NCBI RefSeq assembly: GCF_030845995.1
Contig: NZ_CP132719.1
Location: 2,418,001-2,482,000 of the forward strand
Source of the DNA: Geothrix sp. 21YS21S-4
Lineage (GTDB): Bacteria; Acidobacteriota; Holophagae; Holophagales; Holophagaceae
Direction of reading: 5' to 3'
DNA: 64,000 bases
Position 1 is the stretch's first letter; each line of letters opens with the position of its first letter. The notes below the pieces were generated by a model. That model had not been told where the DNA came from, made no database searches, and saw only the letters and a list, made by a program, of their open reading frames with translations. The position numbers and the translations under genes are program-made. Below, in pieces: positions 46,770-57,200 of the stretch.

Positions 46770-48818
46770 ATGCGAGTCTCTGCCTGCCTACACCTTGCGA
46801 TGTGCTTCGTGCTCGCCTCAGCGTCTCTCTCGACACGCGCCGTGGAAGCGGCCCCCCAGGACCTGAGCCGTCGGGTGGCCCTGTACTCGGAGCGCCCCAC
46901 CCTCGGGGAGGCGGTGAACGTGAAGAACTGGGATCTGCCCGTCGGTCGCATGACGCTGAGCATGGCCTCGGGAACCCTCGCCCCCCTCATGAACCAGGGG
47001 CGGGTCCTGGGGTTCCACTTCAAGGGCAAGGGATCCTTCCGCTACCGATCGGAAGAGCCCCTCGAGCGAGCCGTCTTCTCGTCCAACCACAAGCATCACC
47101 TGGCCAAAAACGCCTCCAAAGCCATTCTCGGCGACGTGAACGGCCAGCAGATCCTTACGGAGGAACTCCAGAGCTTCACCTTGTGGCAGGCGGGCCTCAA
47201 TCCCATCCTCCCGATGGGAAGCAGCGCCGAAACCCCCAGCGCTTCCTTCGCCTCCGACTGGACATTCTTCCAGCGGGATGGATTGGGAGATCGCGGCCAG
47301 GCTTTCGCCGTCCACCTCGCCAACACGCCCGCCACCACCCTCGTCCGGGCGGAGATCAAGGGCGCGGACAGTCCTTTCCTCTACACCCTGGACCAGGGGA
47401 GCGCTCAGCGCGAAAGCCTATGGGCCATCGCCGATCCCTATCAGCCCACCGTCTACGATGGATTGCGCAAAATCCTCCTTTCCGAGCAACCCCTCGGCTG
47501 GACGTGGAAGGCCCCCTTGGCGCCCCTGCTCAACCTGCGCGCCGTGGACATCGACATGAAGGCCGGAAAGGGAGGCGCGAACTTGAAGGTCGTGGAGACT
47601 TTGACCGCGGGTGATGAGGGATTGGCGATCCTCTCCCTGAACCTCTACGATCTGGTGGACCGCGCCTATAAGTTGGGCACATACAAAGTGGCGAAGGTGA
47701 CCGACGCGGAAGGTCGGAGCTTGCCGTTCCACCACCGGAACGACACCTTGCTGGTGCAACTCGATCATCCCCAGCCCGCAGGTCAGCCCTTCACCCTCAC
47801 GTTCGAATACGGCGGGCCCATCCTTCTGCGGCCCGGGGGCGACAACTACTGGGAACTGGGCGTCGAGCCCTGGTTCCCTCAGCCTGAGATGGATGGACAG
47901 GCCTACACGGTTCACGCCGTGGTCCAGACCCCGAAGGACGACGTGCCCGTCGCCCCTGGAAAGACCATTCGGCGCGTTCAGGGCGAGAACGGGAATCTCC
48001 TGGAGATCCGAATCGACAAGCCGGTCCAGTTCTTCTCCATGTTCGCGGGAGCCTACAGCCTCACCGAGGAGACCAAGGACGGCCTCACGATCCGCGTGGC
48101 TTCGTATGGAAACAAGGGCGGAGGCATGCAGAAGCGGCTCATCGACATCGCCCGGCAGACCATCGGCTTCTACGAAGGGCTTTTCGAGCCCTTCCCCTTC
48201 CAGGAATTCAACATCATCCAGGTCAACGCCCTGGGATTCGGACAGGCCCCTCCGGGGATGATGATCATCACCAACGAAGCCTTCGACGCGAAAATGGACG
48301 TGATCAGCAGCTTCTTCACCAAGGGCATCAATCAGCGTTTCGCCCATGAGATCGCCCACCAGTACTGGGGCCACCTCGTGAAGATGCCCACCTTCGAAGA
48401 GCAGTGGGTCACCGAATCCTTCGCGAACTACGCATCCATTCTCGCCCTTCGGAGCATGAAGAACCAAGGCGTCAGCGCTTATGAGGGACTATTGAGCCGC
48501 TGGCGCAACGATGCTTCCGCCTATGCCGAGTCGGGCACCATCCCCTTCGCCAACCGGTTGCGCTGGATCGATGATCCCCGTGCTTCGTTCATGGCTCGGA
48601 CCACCCTCCTCTACGAGAAAGGGGCGCTGGTCCTCGCCGCCCTGCACAAGGAGATGGGCGACAAGACTTTCGCCATCTTCCTGAAATCGCTCCTCGCCAA
48701 TTTCCGCTGGAAGACCCTCACCACCGCTTCTGTAGAACAGGTCGCCACGATGGCCGCCAGGAAGGATTTTGGCCCTCTCTTCCGCGACTGCTATTGGGGC
48801 ACGCAGATGCCCAAATAG
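46770..48818 (+). CDS. Secreted M1-family (gluzincin) aminopeptidase-like protein
   Basis: A 682-residue exported metallopeptidase with a signal peptide (residues 1-28), a large N-terminal beta-rich region (about 30-400) and a catalytic domain. The zinc site is HEIAHQYWG (His526, Glu527, His530) and Glu549 (TESFANYAS), the exact HExxH-x18-E spacing. The M1 exopeptidase GAMEN motif is replaced by FGQAPPGMMIITNEA, so substrate handling may differ. Third codon positions are less G/C-biased than in neighbours, which could reflect recent acquisition. CGGAG precedes the ATG. Confidence 0.88.
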   Translation: MRVSACLHLAMCFVLASASLSTRAVEAAPQDLSRRVALYSERPTLGEAVNVKNWDLPVGRMTLSMASGTLAPLMNQGRVLGFHFKGKGSFRYRSEEPLERAVFSSNHKHHLAKNASKAILGDVNGQQILTEELQSFTLWQAGLNPILPMGSSAETPSASFASDWTFFQRDGLGDRGQAFAVHLANTPATTLVRAEIKGADSPFLYTLDQGSAQRESLWAIADPYQPTVYDGLRKILLSEQPLGWTWKAPLAPLLNLRAVDIDMKAGKGGANLKVVETLTAGDEGLAILSLNLYDLVDRAYKLGTYKVAKVTDAEGRSLPFHHRNDTLLVQLDHPQPAGQPFTLTFEYGGPILLRPGGDNYWELGVEPWFPQPEMDGQAYTVHAVVQTPKDDVPVAPGKTIRRVQGENGNLLEIRIDKPVQFFSMFAGAYSLTEETKDGLTIRVASYGNKGGGMQKRLIDIARQTIGFYEGLFEPFPFQEFNIIQVNALGFGQAPPGMMIITNEAFDAKMDVISSFFTKGINQRFAHEIAHQYWGHLVKMPTFEEQWVTESFANYASILALRSMKNQGVSAYEGLLSRWRNDASAYAESGTIPFANRLRWIDDPRASFMARTTLLYEKGALVLAALHKEMGDKTFAIFLKSLLANFRWKTLTTASVEQVATMAARKDFGPLFRDCYWGTQMPK

Positions 48819-48827
48819 AGCTGCCTC

Positions 48828-50096
48828 TCAGGCCACCAGATCCTTCGCCCGGACGTCGGTTCCCTTCCGGGTGCCGAGGACGCTGAGGCCGAGCTGGGCG
48901 GGGTCCAGGAGGTTCTGGGCGACGCGCAGGAGGTCGTCGGGGGTGACGGCGGCGATCTCGGCCACCTGCTCGTCCAGGGTCTGGAGGCGGCCCTGCTGGA
49001 TGGCCTGATTGGCGAGGCTGAACATGCGGCTGCTGCTGCTCTCCTGGCTGAAGACCAGGCCGGTGCGGGCCTGGAGCTGGGCGCGCTCCAACTCGTCGGG
49101 CGCCACGCCGGTGGCGCGGATCCGCGCGCACTCGGCCATGGTGCGGGACACCAGCTCGCGCAATTGCGCCGGAGCGCAGCTGGCGCTGATCTGCAGGGCG
49201 CCCGTGTCGGCGTAGGGGCTGAGGTAGCTGCCCACCTGGTAGCACAGGCCGCGGCGCTCCCGCAGCTCCATGAACAGCCGGGAGGCCATCCCCCCGCCCA
49301 GGACGTGGCTGAGGAGGTGCGCCGCAGCGCGATCCGGAGAACGGTGGCCGGGGCCCGGGAAGCCCATGACGAGGTTGGCCTGCTGGAGGTCCTTGCGGGG
49401 GACGTTGGACAGGAAGGGCCGGGTGCGGATGGGAAGGGACGATTCCCGCGCGGCTCCCTGCGGCAGGCGATCGAGGATCGGCGCCAGGAGGGCAAGGAAG
49501 CCCTGGGGATCGACGGCGCCGGCGGCGGTGATCACGAGGTTGGGCGCGCGGTAGGTGTGATCGAAGAAGGTCCGGACCTCCGCGGGACCGTAGCCGGCCA
49601 CCTGGTCGCGGCGGCCGAGGATGGGATGGGCCAGCGGCGTCCCTTCCCAGAACGCGCCGTAGAACAGCTCGCTCACCCAGTCGTCCGGCTGGTCCTCGCT
49701 CTGGGCGATCTCCTCCAGGATCACGCCGCGTTCCCGCGCCAGCTCGTCGGCATCGAACCGGGGCGAGGTCACCAGTTCACCGAGCAGGTGGACCAGATCC
49801 GGGAGCTGATCCGACAGCACCTTCCCGTAGAAGCAGGCCACCTCTTTGCCGGTGAAGGCGTCCACGTGGCCGCCGAGCCGATCCGTGGCCGCCGCCAGCT
49901 CGTCCGGCGTGGGGAAGGATTCGGTGCCCTTGAAGACCGTGTGCTCCAGGAAGTGCGCCAGCCCTTCCTCTGCCGGCCCCTCGTGCCGCGAGCCCCGCCG
50001 CACCCAGAACCCCACCGCGCAGCTCCGCACGTGGGGGAGCGGTTCGATCAGGATTTCAGTGCCCGCGGGGGTGACGGTACGGAAGGGTTCGGCCAT
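48828..50096 (-). CDS. M16-family zinc peptidase (processing-peptidase-like)
   Basis: A 422-residue M16B peptidase. The inverted zinc motif HxxEH is HFLEH (His48, Glu51, His52), with the distal Glu in ARERGVILEEIAQSED (about residue 130). The C-terminal half holds the inactive-like domain with LRERRGLCYQV. One polypeptide of this length usually acts as a dimer. No signal peptide, so cytoplasmic. GGAGGG touches the ATG, closer than usual. Convergent with the M1 gene. Confidence 0.92.
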   Translation of the reverse strand: MAEPFRTVTPAGTEILIEPLPHVRSCAVGFWVRRGSRHEGPAEEGLAHFLEHTVFKGTESFPTPDELAAATDRLGGHVDAFTGKEVACFYGKVLSDQLPDLVHLLGELVTSPRFDADELARERGVILEEIAQSEDQPDDWVSELFYGAFWEGTPLAHPILGRRDQVAGYGPAEVRTFFDHTYRAPNLVITAAGAVDPQGFLALLAPILDRLPQGAARESSLPIRTRPFLSNVPRKDLQQANLVMGFPGPGHRSPDRAAAHLLSHVLGGGMASRLFMELRERRGLCYQVGSYLSPYADTGALQISASCAPAQLRELVSRTMAECARIRATGVAPDELERAQLQARTGLVFSQESSSSRMFSLANQAIQQGRLQTLDEQVAEIAAVTPDDLLRVAQNLLDPAQLGLSVLGTRKGTDVRAKDLVA

Positions 50097-50135
50097 CCCT
50101 CCAGTTTACCGGCGGGGGCCAGAAGGCCCTGCACA

Positions 50136-50455
50136 TGAAAAATGGAACACCGATGGACACCGATAAAGCTGATGAACACCGATTAAGAGAATCCTTTCCT
50201 AAGGACTGGAGAATTTCAGCCAGGAAAACATGAAACCGCAGATGTCGCCGATGACACAGATGGACGCCGACGCACATCCATCACAGCCCTGATTTTCAAT
50301 CTGGGGAACCTGAGGATCCCGAGCCGTTTCTGCGCCATCGGCGACATCTGCGGTTTCAGCTCTTCATCTTCCGTGCGCCGCGTTGAGCTTGGCCGATGCT
50401 CGGGAACCCCTTTTCGGTGTTCATCAGCTTTTATCGGCGTCCATCGGTGTTCCGC
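50136..50455. repeat. Repeat family C (ACACCGATG type), outer inverted pair
   Basis: Left arm 50143-50188 (GGAACACCGATGGACACCG, then ATAAAGCTGATGAACACCG) and right arm 50411-50455 (CGGTGTTCATCAGC, then TTTTATCGGCGTCCATCGG). The arms are complementary over about 44 nt with only a few mismatches, separated by about 220 bp. Confidence 0.85.
50232..50358. repeat. Repeat family B, inner inverted pair
   Basis: Left arm 50232-50263 (GAAACCGCAGATGTCGCCG, then ATGACACAGATGG) and right arm 50326-50358 (CGTTTCTGCGCCATCGGCG, then ACATCTGCGGTTTC). The spacer is about 62 bp. Same family as 13333-13424. Confidence 0.85.
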
Positions 50456-50465
50456 TTTCCCTTCT

Positions 50466-51254
50466 TCACCCTTCCCCCTCGCTCCCCGCCAGCCCCACGG
50501 GCGTGCGGTTCAGCTTCCAGCCCGCCAGGGCCCAACAGAGGGCGCCGAAGGCCAGGAGGGCCAGGAGGGAAAGCGCCGGATGGGTGGTCACCTGTTCCTG
50601 GGCCAGGAGCTGGGTGGCCCGGACTTCGGCCGCGCGGCTGCCGGCGAGGCTCTCGATGTGGTGCGTGAAAGTCAGGCGCTGGAGGAAGGGCGGGAAGATC
50701 CGCACCAGCGGCTCCCACAGGAAGAAGTAGAGCGCGCCCCACAGCGTGCCCCGCTTGAAGACGAGGCCCGCCAGGGTGAGGAGAGCCAGCTCGCCCCACC
50801 AGGCGGCCACGAGCGCCAGCATCCGGCCCGGCAGCAGCGCGGGATCGCCGCCGATCAGCTGGAGGCCGAGGGCGCCAAGCATCAGCCAGCCCGCGCCCCA
50901 GGCGAACCAGGGCAGACCCTTTCCCAGGGGGAGAGCCCAGGCGGGAGCGGGCCGCACCAGCAGCAGGGGAAGCGTGCGCTGCTCCAGGTCCTCCCGGATC
51001 CCAGCCGGAGCCGCCACCAGCGCCATGATGGGCAGCATCATCTTCACCAGCCCCTCGTGGAAGACCCGGATGGCCTCGCCGGGGCTGGCGTCCAGGCCCC
51101 GAAGCCGGACGATGGTGAAGATCAGGAGGCTGAGGCCGACGGGCGCCATCACCAGCGCCGCGAGGATCCACCCGCGCCCCTGGATCACCCGCGGCGCGTA
51201 GCCCCGGGCCGTGGCGCGGAGCGTCATCCAGGGGGAGGGAGCTGTGGCGTTCAT
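50466..51254 (-). CDS. ABC-2-type transporter permease
   Basis: A 262-residue membrane protein with about six segments (starting near residue 32, GWILAALVMAPVGLSLLIF) and the ABC-2 feature AGIREDLEQRTLPLLLVRPA, a cytoplasmic coupling region. Last gene of the four-gene ABC cluster, downstream of an ATPase. GAGG precedes the ATG at 51254. The substrate is unknown. Confidence 0.85.
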   Translation of the reverse strand: MNATAPSPWMTLRATARGYAPRVIQGRGWILAALVMAPVGLSLLIFTIVRLRGLDASPGEAIRVFHEGLVKMMLPIMALVAAPAGIREDLEQRTLPLLLVRPAPAWALPLGKGLPWFAWGAGWLMLGALGLQLIGGDPALLPGRMLALVAAWWGELALLTLAGLVFKRGTLWGALYFFLWEPLVRIFPPFLQRLTFTHHIESLAGSRAAEVRATQLLAQEQVTTHPALSLLALLAFGALCWALAGWKLNRTPVGLAGSEGEG

Positions 51255-51333
51255 GGGTTCCTCGGTCGATCGCAGGAAGGTGCCCACACGGAGGCCCGGA
51301 AGTGTTCACGCAGCGAGGAGCCCCGGGCCAGCA

Positions 51334-52254
51334 TTAGGCGTGATCCTTCGTGAGGTACTGGAAGACGGCGTCCAGATTGAGGTCCAGAGGATCCAGCGCC
51401 CGGAGGGGAAGGTTCCCTTCGGCCGCGGCCTTCTGGAGGCGGGGAAGGATCCCGCGGGGCGACCGGACGGAGATCACCACGGCGCCTTCTTCCATGCGGA
51501 GGGCCGCCAGCTCCGGCTGCTCCACGGCCCAGCGGGCGAGGACCCCGGCGTCGCCCGTGAGGCGCAGCTCCACGGGATGGCGGTCCAGGAGCTGGCGGAT
51601 CTCGGCGACGCTGCCCTCCGCCAGCAGACGGCCCCGGAACAGGAGCAGGATGCGGTCGGTGAGCTGGGCGATCTCTCCCAGAATGTGGCTGGAGACCAGG
51701 ATCCGCGTGCCTTTGACAGCCAGTTCCCGGAGGAGGGCCATGAGCGTGAGCCGCGCCTCGGGATCGAGGCCGTTGAAGGGCTCGTCGAGGATGAGCAGGG
51801 CCGGATCGTGCAGCAGGGCCTGGGCCAGGCGGATCCGCTGGCGCATCCCCTTGGACATGCGGGTGAACGGCAGGTGGGCGCGATCCGCCATGCCGACGAC
51901 GTCCAGGGCCTTCGCCGTTGCGGACTTCAGGCCCTCGCCCGAAAGTCCCGCCAGCTCGCCCATCATCCGCAGCCAACGGTCCGCGCGGAGGCCCGTGGGC
52001 AGCCGGTCGCCCTCCGGCACCAGCCCCACGCGCGCCAGCACCGCCGGATTGCGGAAAGGAGCCTCGCCGAACACTTTCACCGTGCCGCCCGACGGCGGGA
52101 GCAGGCCCGACAGCAGCTGGAGGAGGGAGGATTTCCCGGCGCCGTTGGGCCCCAGCAGACCGGTGATTCCGCCGCCGTCCGGCAGGTCGAAGGTGGTGGG
52201 GCTGAGGCCCAGGATGGGGCCGTAGCGGAGGGAGGCGCGGTCGAGGGAGATCAC
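51334..52254 (-). CDS. ABC transporter ATP-binding protein
   Basis: A 306-residue ATPase: Walker A GPNGAGKSS, signature RMSKGMRQRIRLAQALL, Walker B ALLILDEPFNGLD, switch His (SSHILGEIAQL), and an about 80-residue C-terminal extension. It starts with GTG at 52254, overlapping the stop of the upstream permease (GTGA), so translation is coupled. Probably pairs with the downstream permease. Confidence 0.92.
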   Translation of the reverse strand: MISLDRASLRYGPILGLSPTTFDLPDGGGITGLLGPNGAGKSSLLQLLSGLLPPSGGTVKVFGEAPFRNPAVLARVGLVPEGDRLPTGLRADRWLRMMGELAGLSGEGLKSATAKALDVVGMADRAHLPFTRMSKGMRQRIRLAQALLHDPALLILDEPFNGLDPEARLTLMALLRELAVKGTRILVSSHILGEIAQLTDRILLLFRGRLLAEGSVAEIRQLLDRHPVELRLTGDAGVLARWAVEQPELAALRMEEGAVVISVRSPRGILPRLQKAAAEGNLPLRALDPLDLNLDAVFQYLTKDHA

Positions 52255-53111
52255 AGGACGGCCTCCGAGGGCAGGGTCCGCCGCGCGGCCACGGCCAGCC
52301 AGACCGTGATGTGGAGGGCCGTTCCGACCAGAGCGGGGATCCAGTCCACCAGCGGGTGGGCCACGCCCACCAGAAGCTGGGGCCACGCCTCCGCGAGGAG
52401 GATCGGATTGAGCCCCTGGACCGCGCGGAACCCCGTGAGGCCGTGGATCAGGGAGGTCAATGCGGTGGTTCCCAACACGAGGCCCAGCACCCAGCCCACG
52501 CCCGCCCGCGGGGTGCCCGCCATGCTGGAGGCCCCCACCGCCAGCGATCCCATCAGGAGCGAACTGATCCCCATCGCCGGCAGGAGGCGCAGCGGAACGC
52601 TGACCCACACGGGACCCGAAGTGCCCGCCAGGAGAAGCGACATCAGCCATGGCAGGATCGCGAAGGGCAGGAGGATGGCGAAGGGGAGGGCCGACGCGAA
52701 CCCCACCTTCGCCAGGAGGTAGTCCTTCGGGCTGACGGGATGGGCGTACATCAGCGGCCGGACGCGGTAGAGCGTGTCCCGCGCCACCAGCCCGCCGCCC
52801 ACCAGGGCCACCAGGAACCACAGCAGGTAGCTGGCGGGGTTCAGCAGGTCCGCCTGGAAGTCCGCGCCCTGGGTGAGCACCGTCTTGGCGAAGTCCTGCA
52901 GCGGCTGGAAGGAGCGGTTGGTGTGCAGCAGATGGTCCAGGTAGATCCGGGCCACCTTCCACAGCAGGATCATCAGGAACGCGAACCCGAAGAACCGCCC
53001 GATCCGCTGGCGCCACAGGCGCGCGAAATCGAAGCGGGCCAGGACCAGGGCCGGCGGATGGCCGTGGCGGAGGTCCGGCGCGGGCGGAAGGGTGGGCGCG
53101 TAGATCGGCAT
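52251..53111 (-). CDS. ABC-2-type transporter permease
   Basis: A 286-residue membrane protein with about six segments (first near residues 38-52, GRFFGFAFLMILLWKV). The cytoplasmic stretch RDTLYRVRPLMYAHPVSPKDYLLAK is typical of ABC-2 permeases of the gliding/Nos type. The start at 53111 follows GGAAGG; the further upstream frame is a shadow of the ATPase gene. 10 bp downstream of its ATPase. Confidence 0.88.
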   Translation of the reverse strand: MPIYAPTLPPAPDLRHGHPPALVLARFDFARLWRQRIGRFFGFAFLMILLWKVARIYLDHLLHTNRSFQPLQDFAKTVLTQGADFQADLLNPASYLLWFLVALVGGGLVARDTLYRVRPLMYAHPVSPKDYLLAKVGFASALPFAILLPFAILPWLMSLLLAGTSGPVWVSVPLRLLPAMGISSLLMGSLAVGASSMAGTPRAGVGWVLGLVLGTTALTSLIHGLTGFRAVQGLNPILLAEAWPQLLVGVAHPLVDWIPALVGTALHITVWLAVAARRTLPSEAVL

Positions 53112-53121
53112 CTCAACCTTC

Positions 53122-54096
53122 CTATCGAAGCAAGTTCGCAGCGGGCTCCGCCTGATCCGAACGCAGGCCGGAGCCCCGGACAGCATCCCCGTGCAGCGCC
53201 CGCAGCAGCACCTCGTCCAGCCGGTCATGGCGGGGCGTCGCCTGGATCAGGGTGGCGCCGTGGGCCTCCGCCCAGCGGAAGGCGCCGGCGGGATCGGCCT
53301 CGGCCAGTTCCAGGTCGTAGAGCCCGTTCCGGGCTTCGAGAATGGCGCCCAGCTGGGCCAGGGAGGCCTCCTGCGCGGCGTCGAGGGGATCTAGGAAGCG
53401 CAGCTCCATCCGACGCGCCAGCGCCTTCCGCAGCCCGGCCATGGAGCCCGCCGCCTTGATCTGGCCCTGGTCGAGGATCACCAGCTGATCCGCCACGCGC
53501 TCCACGTCGCCCAGCAGGTGGGAGGCCAAGATGACGCCGGTGCCCAGCTCCGCGTGGACCCGCAGCACCAGATCGAGCATCCGGCGGCGACCGTCGGGGT
53601 CGAGGCCGTTGGTGGGCTCGTCCAGGAAGACCAGCTCGGGGCTGTGGACCAGCGCCTGGGCCAGCTTCACCCGCTGGCGCATGCCCGTGGAATAGCCGCT
53701 GACCGGGCGGTAGCGGGATTCGTCGAGCCCCACGAAGTACAGCACCTCGTGGGCGCGATCCCGGGCGGAGTCCGGCGCCAGGCCGCTCAGCTCCCCCCAG
53801 AAGGCCACCTGCTCGTAGGCCGAGGCGTCCTCGATCAGGGCGTCGTACTCGGGCATGTAGCCGATCCGGCCCCGCAGCTTCGCCGTCTCCGGGGCGCCCA
53901 GCGGCACGCCCAGGACGGCGCCGGAGCCGCGCGTGGGAACCAGCAGCCCCAGCAGGGCCTTCAGGAGGGTGGACTTCCCGGCGCCGTTGGGCCCCAGCAG
54001 GCCCACGATCCCCCGGTCCAGGGACAGCGTCAGGCCCTTCAGGGCGGGCGCCGCCGCGGCGGCGTAGCGCACTTCCAGATTCTCGAAGGCGATCAA
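53122..54096 (-). CDS. ABC transporter ATP-binding protein
   Basis: A 324-residue ATPase: Walker A GPNGAGKST, signature YSTGMRQRVKLAQALV, Walker B LVFLDEPTNGLD and switch ASHLLGDVERV, plus a C-terminal domain of about 100 residues. The likely start is TTG at 54096, because GGAGG lies five bases before it and family similarity starts at once (MIAFENLEVRY). First gene of the cluster, divergent from dnaE. Confidence 0.9.
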   Translation of the reverse strand: MIAFENLEVRYAAAAAPALKGLTLSLDRGIVGLLGPNGAGKSTLLKALLGLLVPTRGSGAVLGVPLGAPETAKLRGRIGYMPEYDALIEDASAYEQVAFWGELSGLAPDSARDRAHEVLYFVGLDESRYRPVSGYSTGMRQRVKLAQALVHSPELVFLDEPTNGLDPDGRRRMLDLVLRVHAELGTGVILASHLLGDVERVADQLVILDQGQIKAAGSMAGLRKALARRMELRFLDPLDAAQEASLAQLGAILEARNGLYDLELAEADPAGAFRWAEAHGATLIQATPRHDRLDEVLLRALHGDAVRGSGLRSDQAEPAANLLR

Positions 54097-54235
54097 CGGG
54101 GCCTCCAGGCGGCGATCAGGGCATTCTGCACGGTCCTGGCGGCTACGGCGAGGGAAGAAGCGGGGCTTAGTGGCGGCGAGGCATTGGCCCCGGGGGACTT
54201 GCCCGGCCGGGAAAGATCCATCGGACAATGGCCCC

Positions 54236-57200
54236 ATGAGTTTCGCCCATCTCCACCTGCACACCGAGCACTCGCTTCTCGACGGCCTCACGCGCATCCC
54301 GGACCTGGTGAAGAAGTGCCGCGCCACCGGCATGTCCTCCGTAGCCGTCACCGACCACGGGAACATGTTCGGAATGATGAAGCTCTTCGACGCCTGCGAG
54401 AAGACGAAGGACGCGGAGGGTAACTGGGCCGTGAAGCCCATCCTGGGCTGCGAAGTGTACGTGGCGCCGAAGACCCGCTTCGACAAGAAGCTGGAAGCGA
54501 AGAACACCACCGGCGAGGAGGGCCTTGAGGACTGCGTGGATCCCAGCGGCTCCCGGGACGCGGGCTACCACCTGGTGCTCCTGGCCAAGAACGCCACGGG
54601 CTTCGCCAACCTGTCGAAGCTCGTGTCCGTGGGCTTCACCGAGGGCTTCTACTACAAGCCGCGCATCGACAAGGACATCCTGCGCGAGCATAGCGAGGGG
54701 CTGATCGCCCTGTCCGCCTGCCTCGGCGGCGAAGTCCAGGCGCGGATCCTCCAGAACCGCCTGGACCAGGCGGAGCGCGTGGCCCGGGACTTCCGCGACC
54801 TCTTCGGCGAGGACTTCTACCTGGAGATCCAGGACCAGGGCTTCGACAAGGAGAAGGAGATCATCCCCTTCCAGCAGCAGCTGGCCGCGAAGCTGGGGAT
54901 TCCGCTGGTGGCCACCAACGACGCCCACTACCTCAACCACGAGGACGCCGACCTGCACGACACGCTGCTGTGCATCGGCACCAAGACCACCAAGGCCAAG
55001 GAGCGGCGCATGCGCTTCTCCACGGACCAGTTCTTCGTGAAGACGCCCGAGGAGATGCGCGCGGTCTTCCCGGACCACCCCGAGTACCTGGAGCGCACCC
55101 TGGAGATCGCCGCCAAGGTGGACCTGTTCCCCATCACCCGGAAGCCCGTCACGCCGCGCTTTCCCGTGCCCGAGGGGCACGACCTGGACTCCTATTTCGT
55201 CCAGGTGGCCAAGGAGACCTTCGAGGCGCGGATGGCGGACTGCCGCCCCCTCTGGCAGGCGGGCGCGCTGAAGCACGCCGAGGAGAAGTACCGGGAGCGG
55301 CTGGCCTTCGAGCTGGACATGATCCTGAAGATGGGCTTCCCCGGCTACTTCCTGCTGGTGTGGGACTTCATCCGCAAGGCCCGGGAGATGGGCGTGCCCG
55401 TGGGGCCAGGCCGCGGTTCGGCGGCGGGCAGCATCGTGGCGTGGTCGATGATGATCACCGACATCGATCCCATGCAGTACGACCTGCTGTTCGAGCGGTT
55501 CCTCAACCCCGAGCGCATCTCCATGCCCGACGTGGACATCGACTTCTGCCGCGACGGCCGCCAGAAGGTCATCGACTACGTCACCGACAAGTACGGCCAG
55601 GACAAGGTGAGCAACATCGTCACCATCAACCAGCTCAAGACCAAGGCCGTCATCAAGGACGTGGCGCGGGTCTTCGAGAAGGACTTCGCCTTCGCCAACA
55701 ACCTCACCAAGCTGGTGCCGCAGGAGCCCGGCAAGCCCATCACCGTGGGCGAGGCGCTGGAGAAGAGCGACAAGCTGCGCGAGCTGTACGACACCGATCC
55801 CGAGGTGAAGAACATCCTCGACATCTCCGCCAAGCTCGAAGGCCTGGCGCGCAACACCGGCGTCCACGCGGCGGGCGTGATCATCGCGCCGGACGAGCTG
55901 ACCAAGTTCGCGCCACTGTCGAAGGACAAGGACAACAAGGTGATGGTGCAGTACACCATGGTCGAGGCCGAGCGCGCGGGCCTGCTGAAGATGGACTTTC
56001 TGGGCCTGGAGACGCTCACCCAGATCGCCAAGACCCAGGAGGTCATCGCGCGGCGCCACGGCCAGCCCAAGGACATGACGGCCATCCGCACTTTCGACGA
56101 CCGGAAGACCTTCGAACTGTTCTCCGCGGGGGACACCGACGGCGTGTTCCAGTTCGAATCCGGCGGCATGAAACAGCTGCTCCGCCAGCTCGGGCCCGAC
56201 CGCTTCGACGACCTCATCGCCCTCAACGCGCTGTTCCGCCCCGGGCCGCTGGGCGCGGGCATGGGCACCACCTACGTCGAGCGGCGCCACGGCCGCGAGC
56301 CCGTCACCTACCTCTTCCCCGACCTGGAGCCTATCCTGGCGCCCACCTACGGCGTGATCCTCTACCAGGAGCAGGTGATGCAGATCGCCAGCCTCGTGGC
56401 CGGGTACTCCCTGGGCGAGGCGGACATGCTGCGCCGCGCCATGGGCAAGAAGGACAAGGAGAAGATGGCCAAGGAGAAATCCAAGTTCATCGAGCGGGGC
56501 GCCTCGCGGGGCTACGAGAGGGCCAAGGTCGCCGAGATGTTCGACCTGATCGAGTACTTCGCCGGCTACGGCTTCAACAAGAGCCACAGCGCCGCCTACG
56601 CCATGGTGGCCTACGAGACCGCCTACCTGAAGGCCAACTACCCCGTGGAGTTCATGGCCGGCCTGCTGTCCACCAAGTCGGGCCGCACCGACGACGTGGC
56701 GAAGTACGTCCAGAACTGCCGGGAGCGCGGGATCGAAGTCCTGGGTCCCGACATCAATGAATCCGCGCTGGACTTCACCGCCACCGGCGACCTTCAGATC
56801 CGATTCGGATTCGCCGCGGTGAAGGGCCTGGGCGACGCGGCGCTCCAGGCGATCCTCGAGGCTCGCCGGACCGAAGGGCGCTTCAAGGACCTGTTCCACG
56901 CCCTGAAGAGCACCGACCTCCAGAAGGCCAACCGCAAGGTGTGGGAATGCCTGATCAAGGCCGGGGCCTTCGACAGCCTGGAGCCCAACCGCGCGGCGCT
57001 GATCCAGGGGCTGCCGGACGCCGTCTCCGCCGCCTCCCGCGGAAGCGACGACACGGGAATGACCAGCCTGTTCGACGACGCGGAACTGGCCACCCTCAGC
57101 GAGGACTGGCGGGTTCCCGAAGGCATCGAGCCCTGGGATCGCCGCACCCGCCTCGCCGCCGAGCGCGAAGTCCTGGGCCTGTTCGTCAGCGGCCATCCCC

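Larger units (their letters stand above)
50097..50465. other. 369-bp intergenic region filled by nested inverted repeats
   Basis: No gene is supported. An outer family C pair (50136-50188 and 50411-50455) encloses an inner family B pair (50232-50263 and 50326-50358). Little unique DNA remains. Any promoter for the M16 gene must lie near or inside the repeats; no obvious one is seen. Confidence 0.75.

Noticed and set aside
53122..54510. Long N-terminal extension of the ABC ATPase into dnaE
   Set aside because: A TTG at 54096 with GGAGG starts the conserved domain; the extension is opposite the dnaE start.
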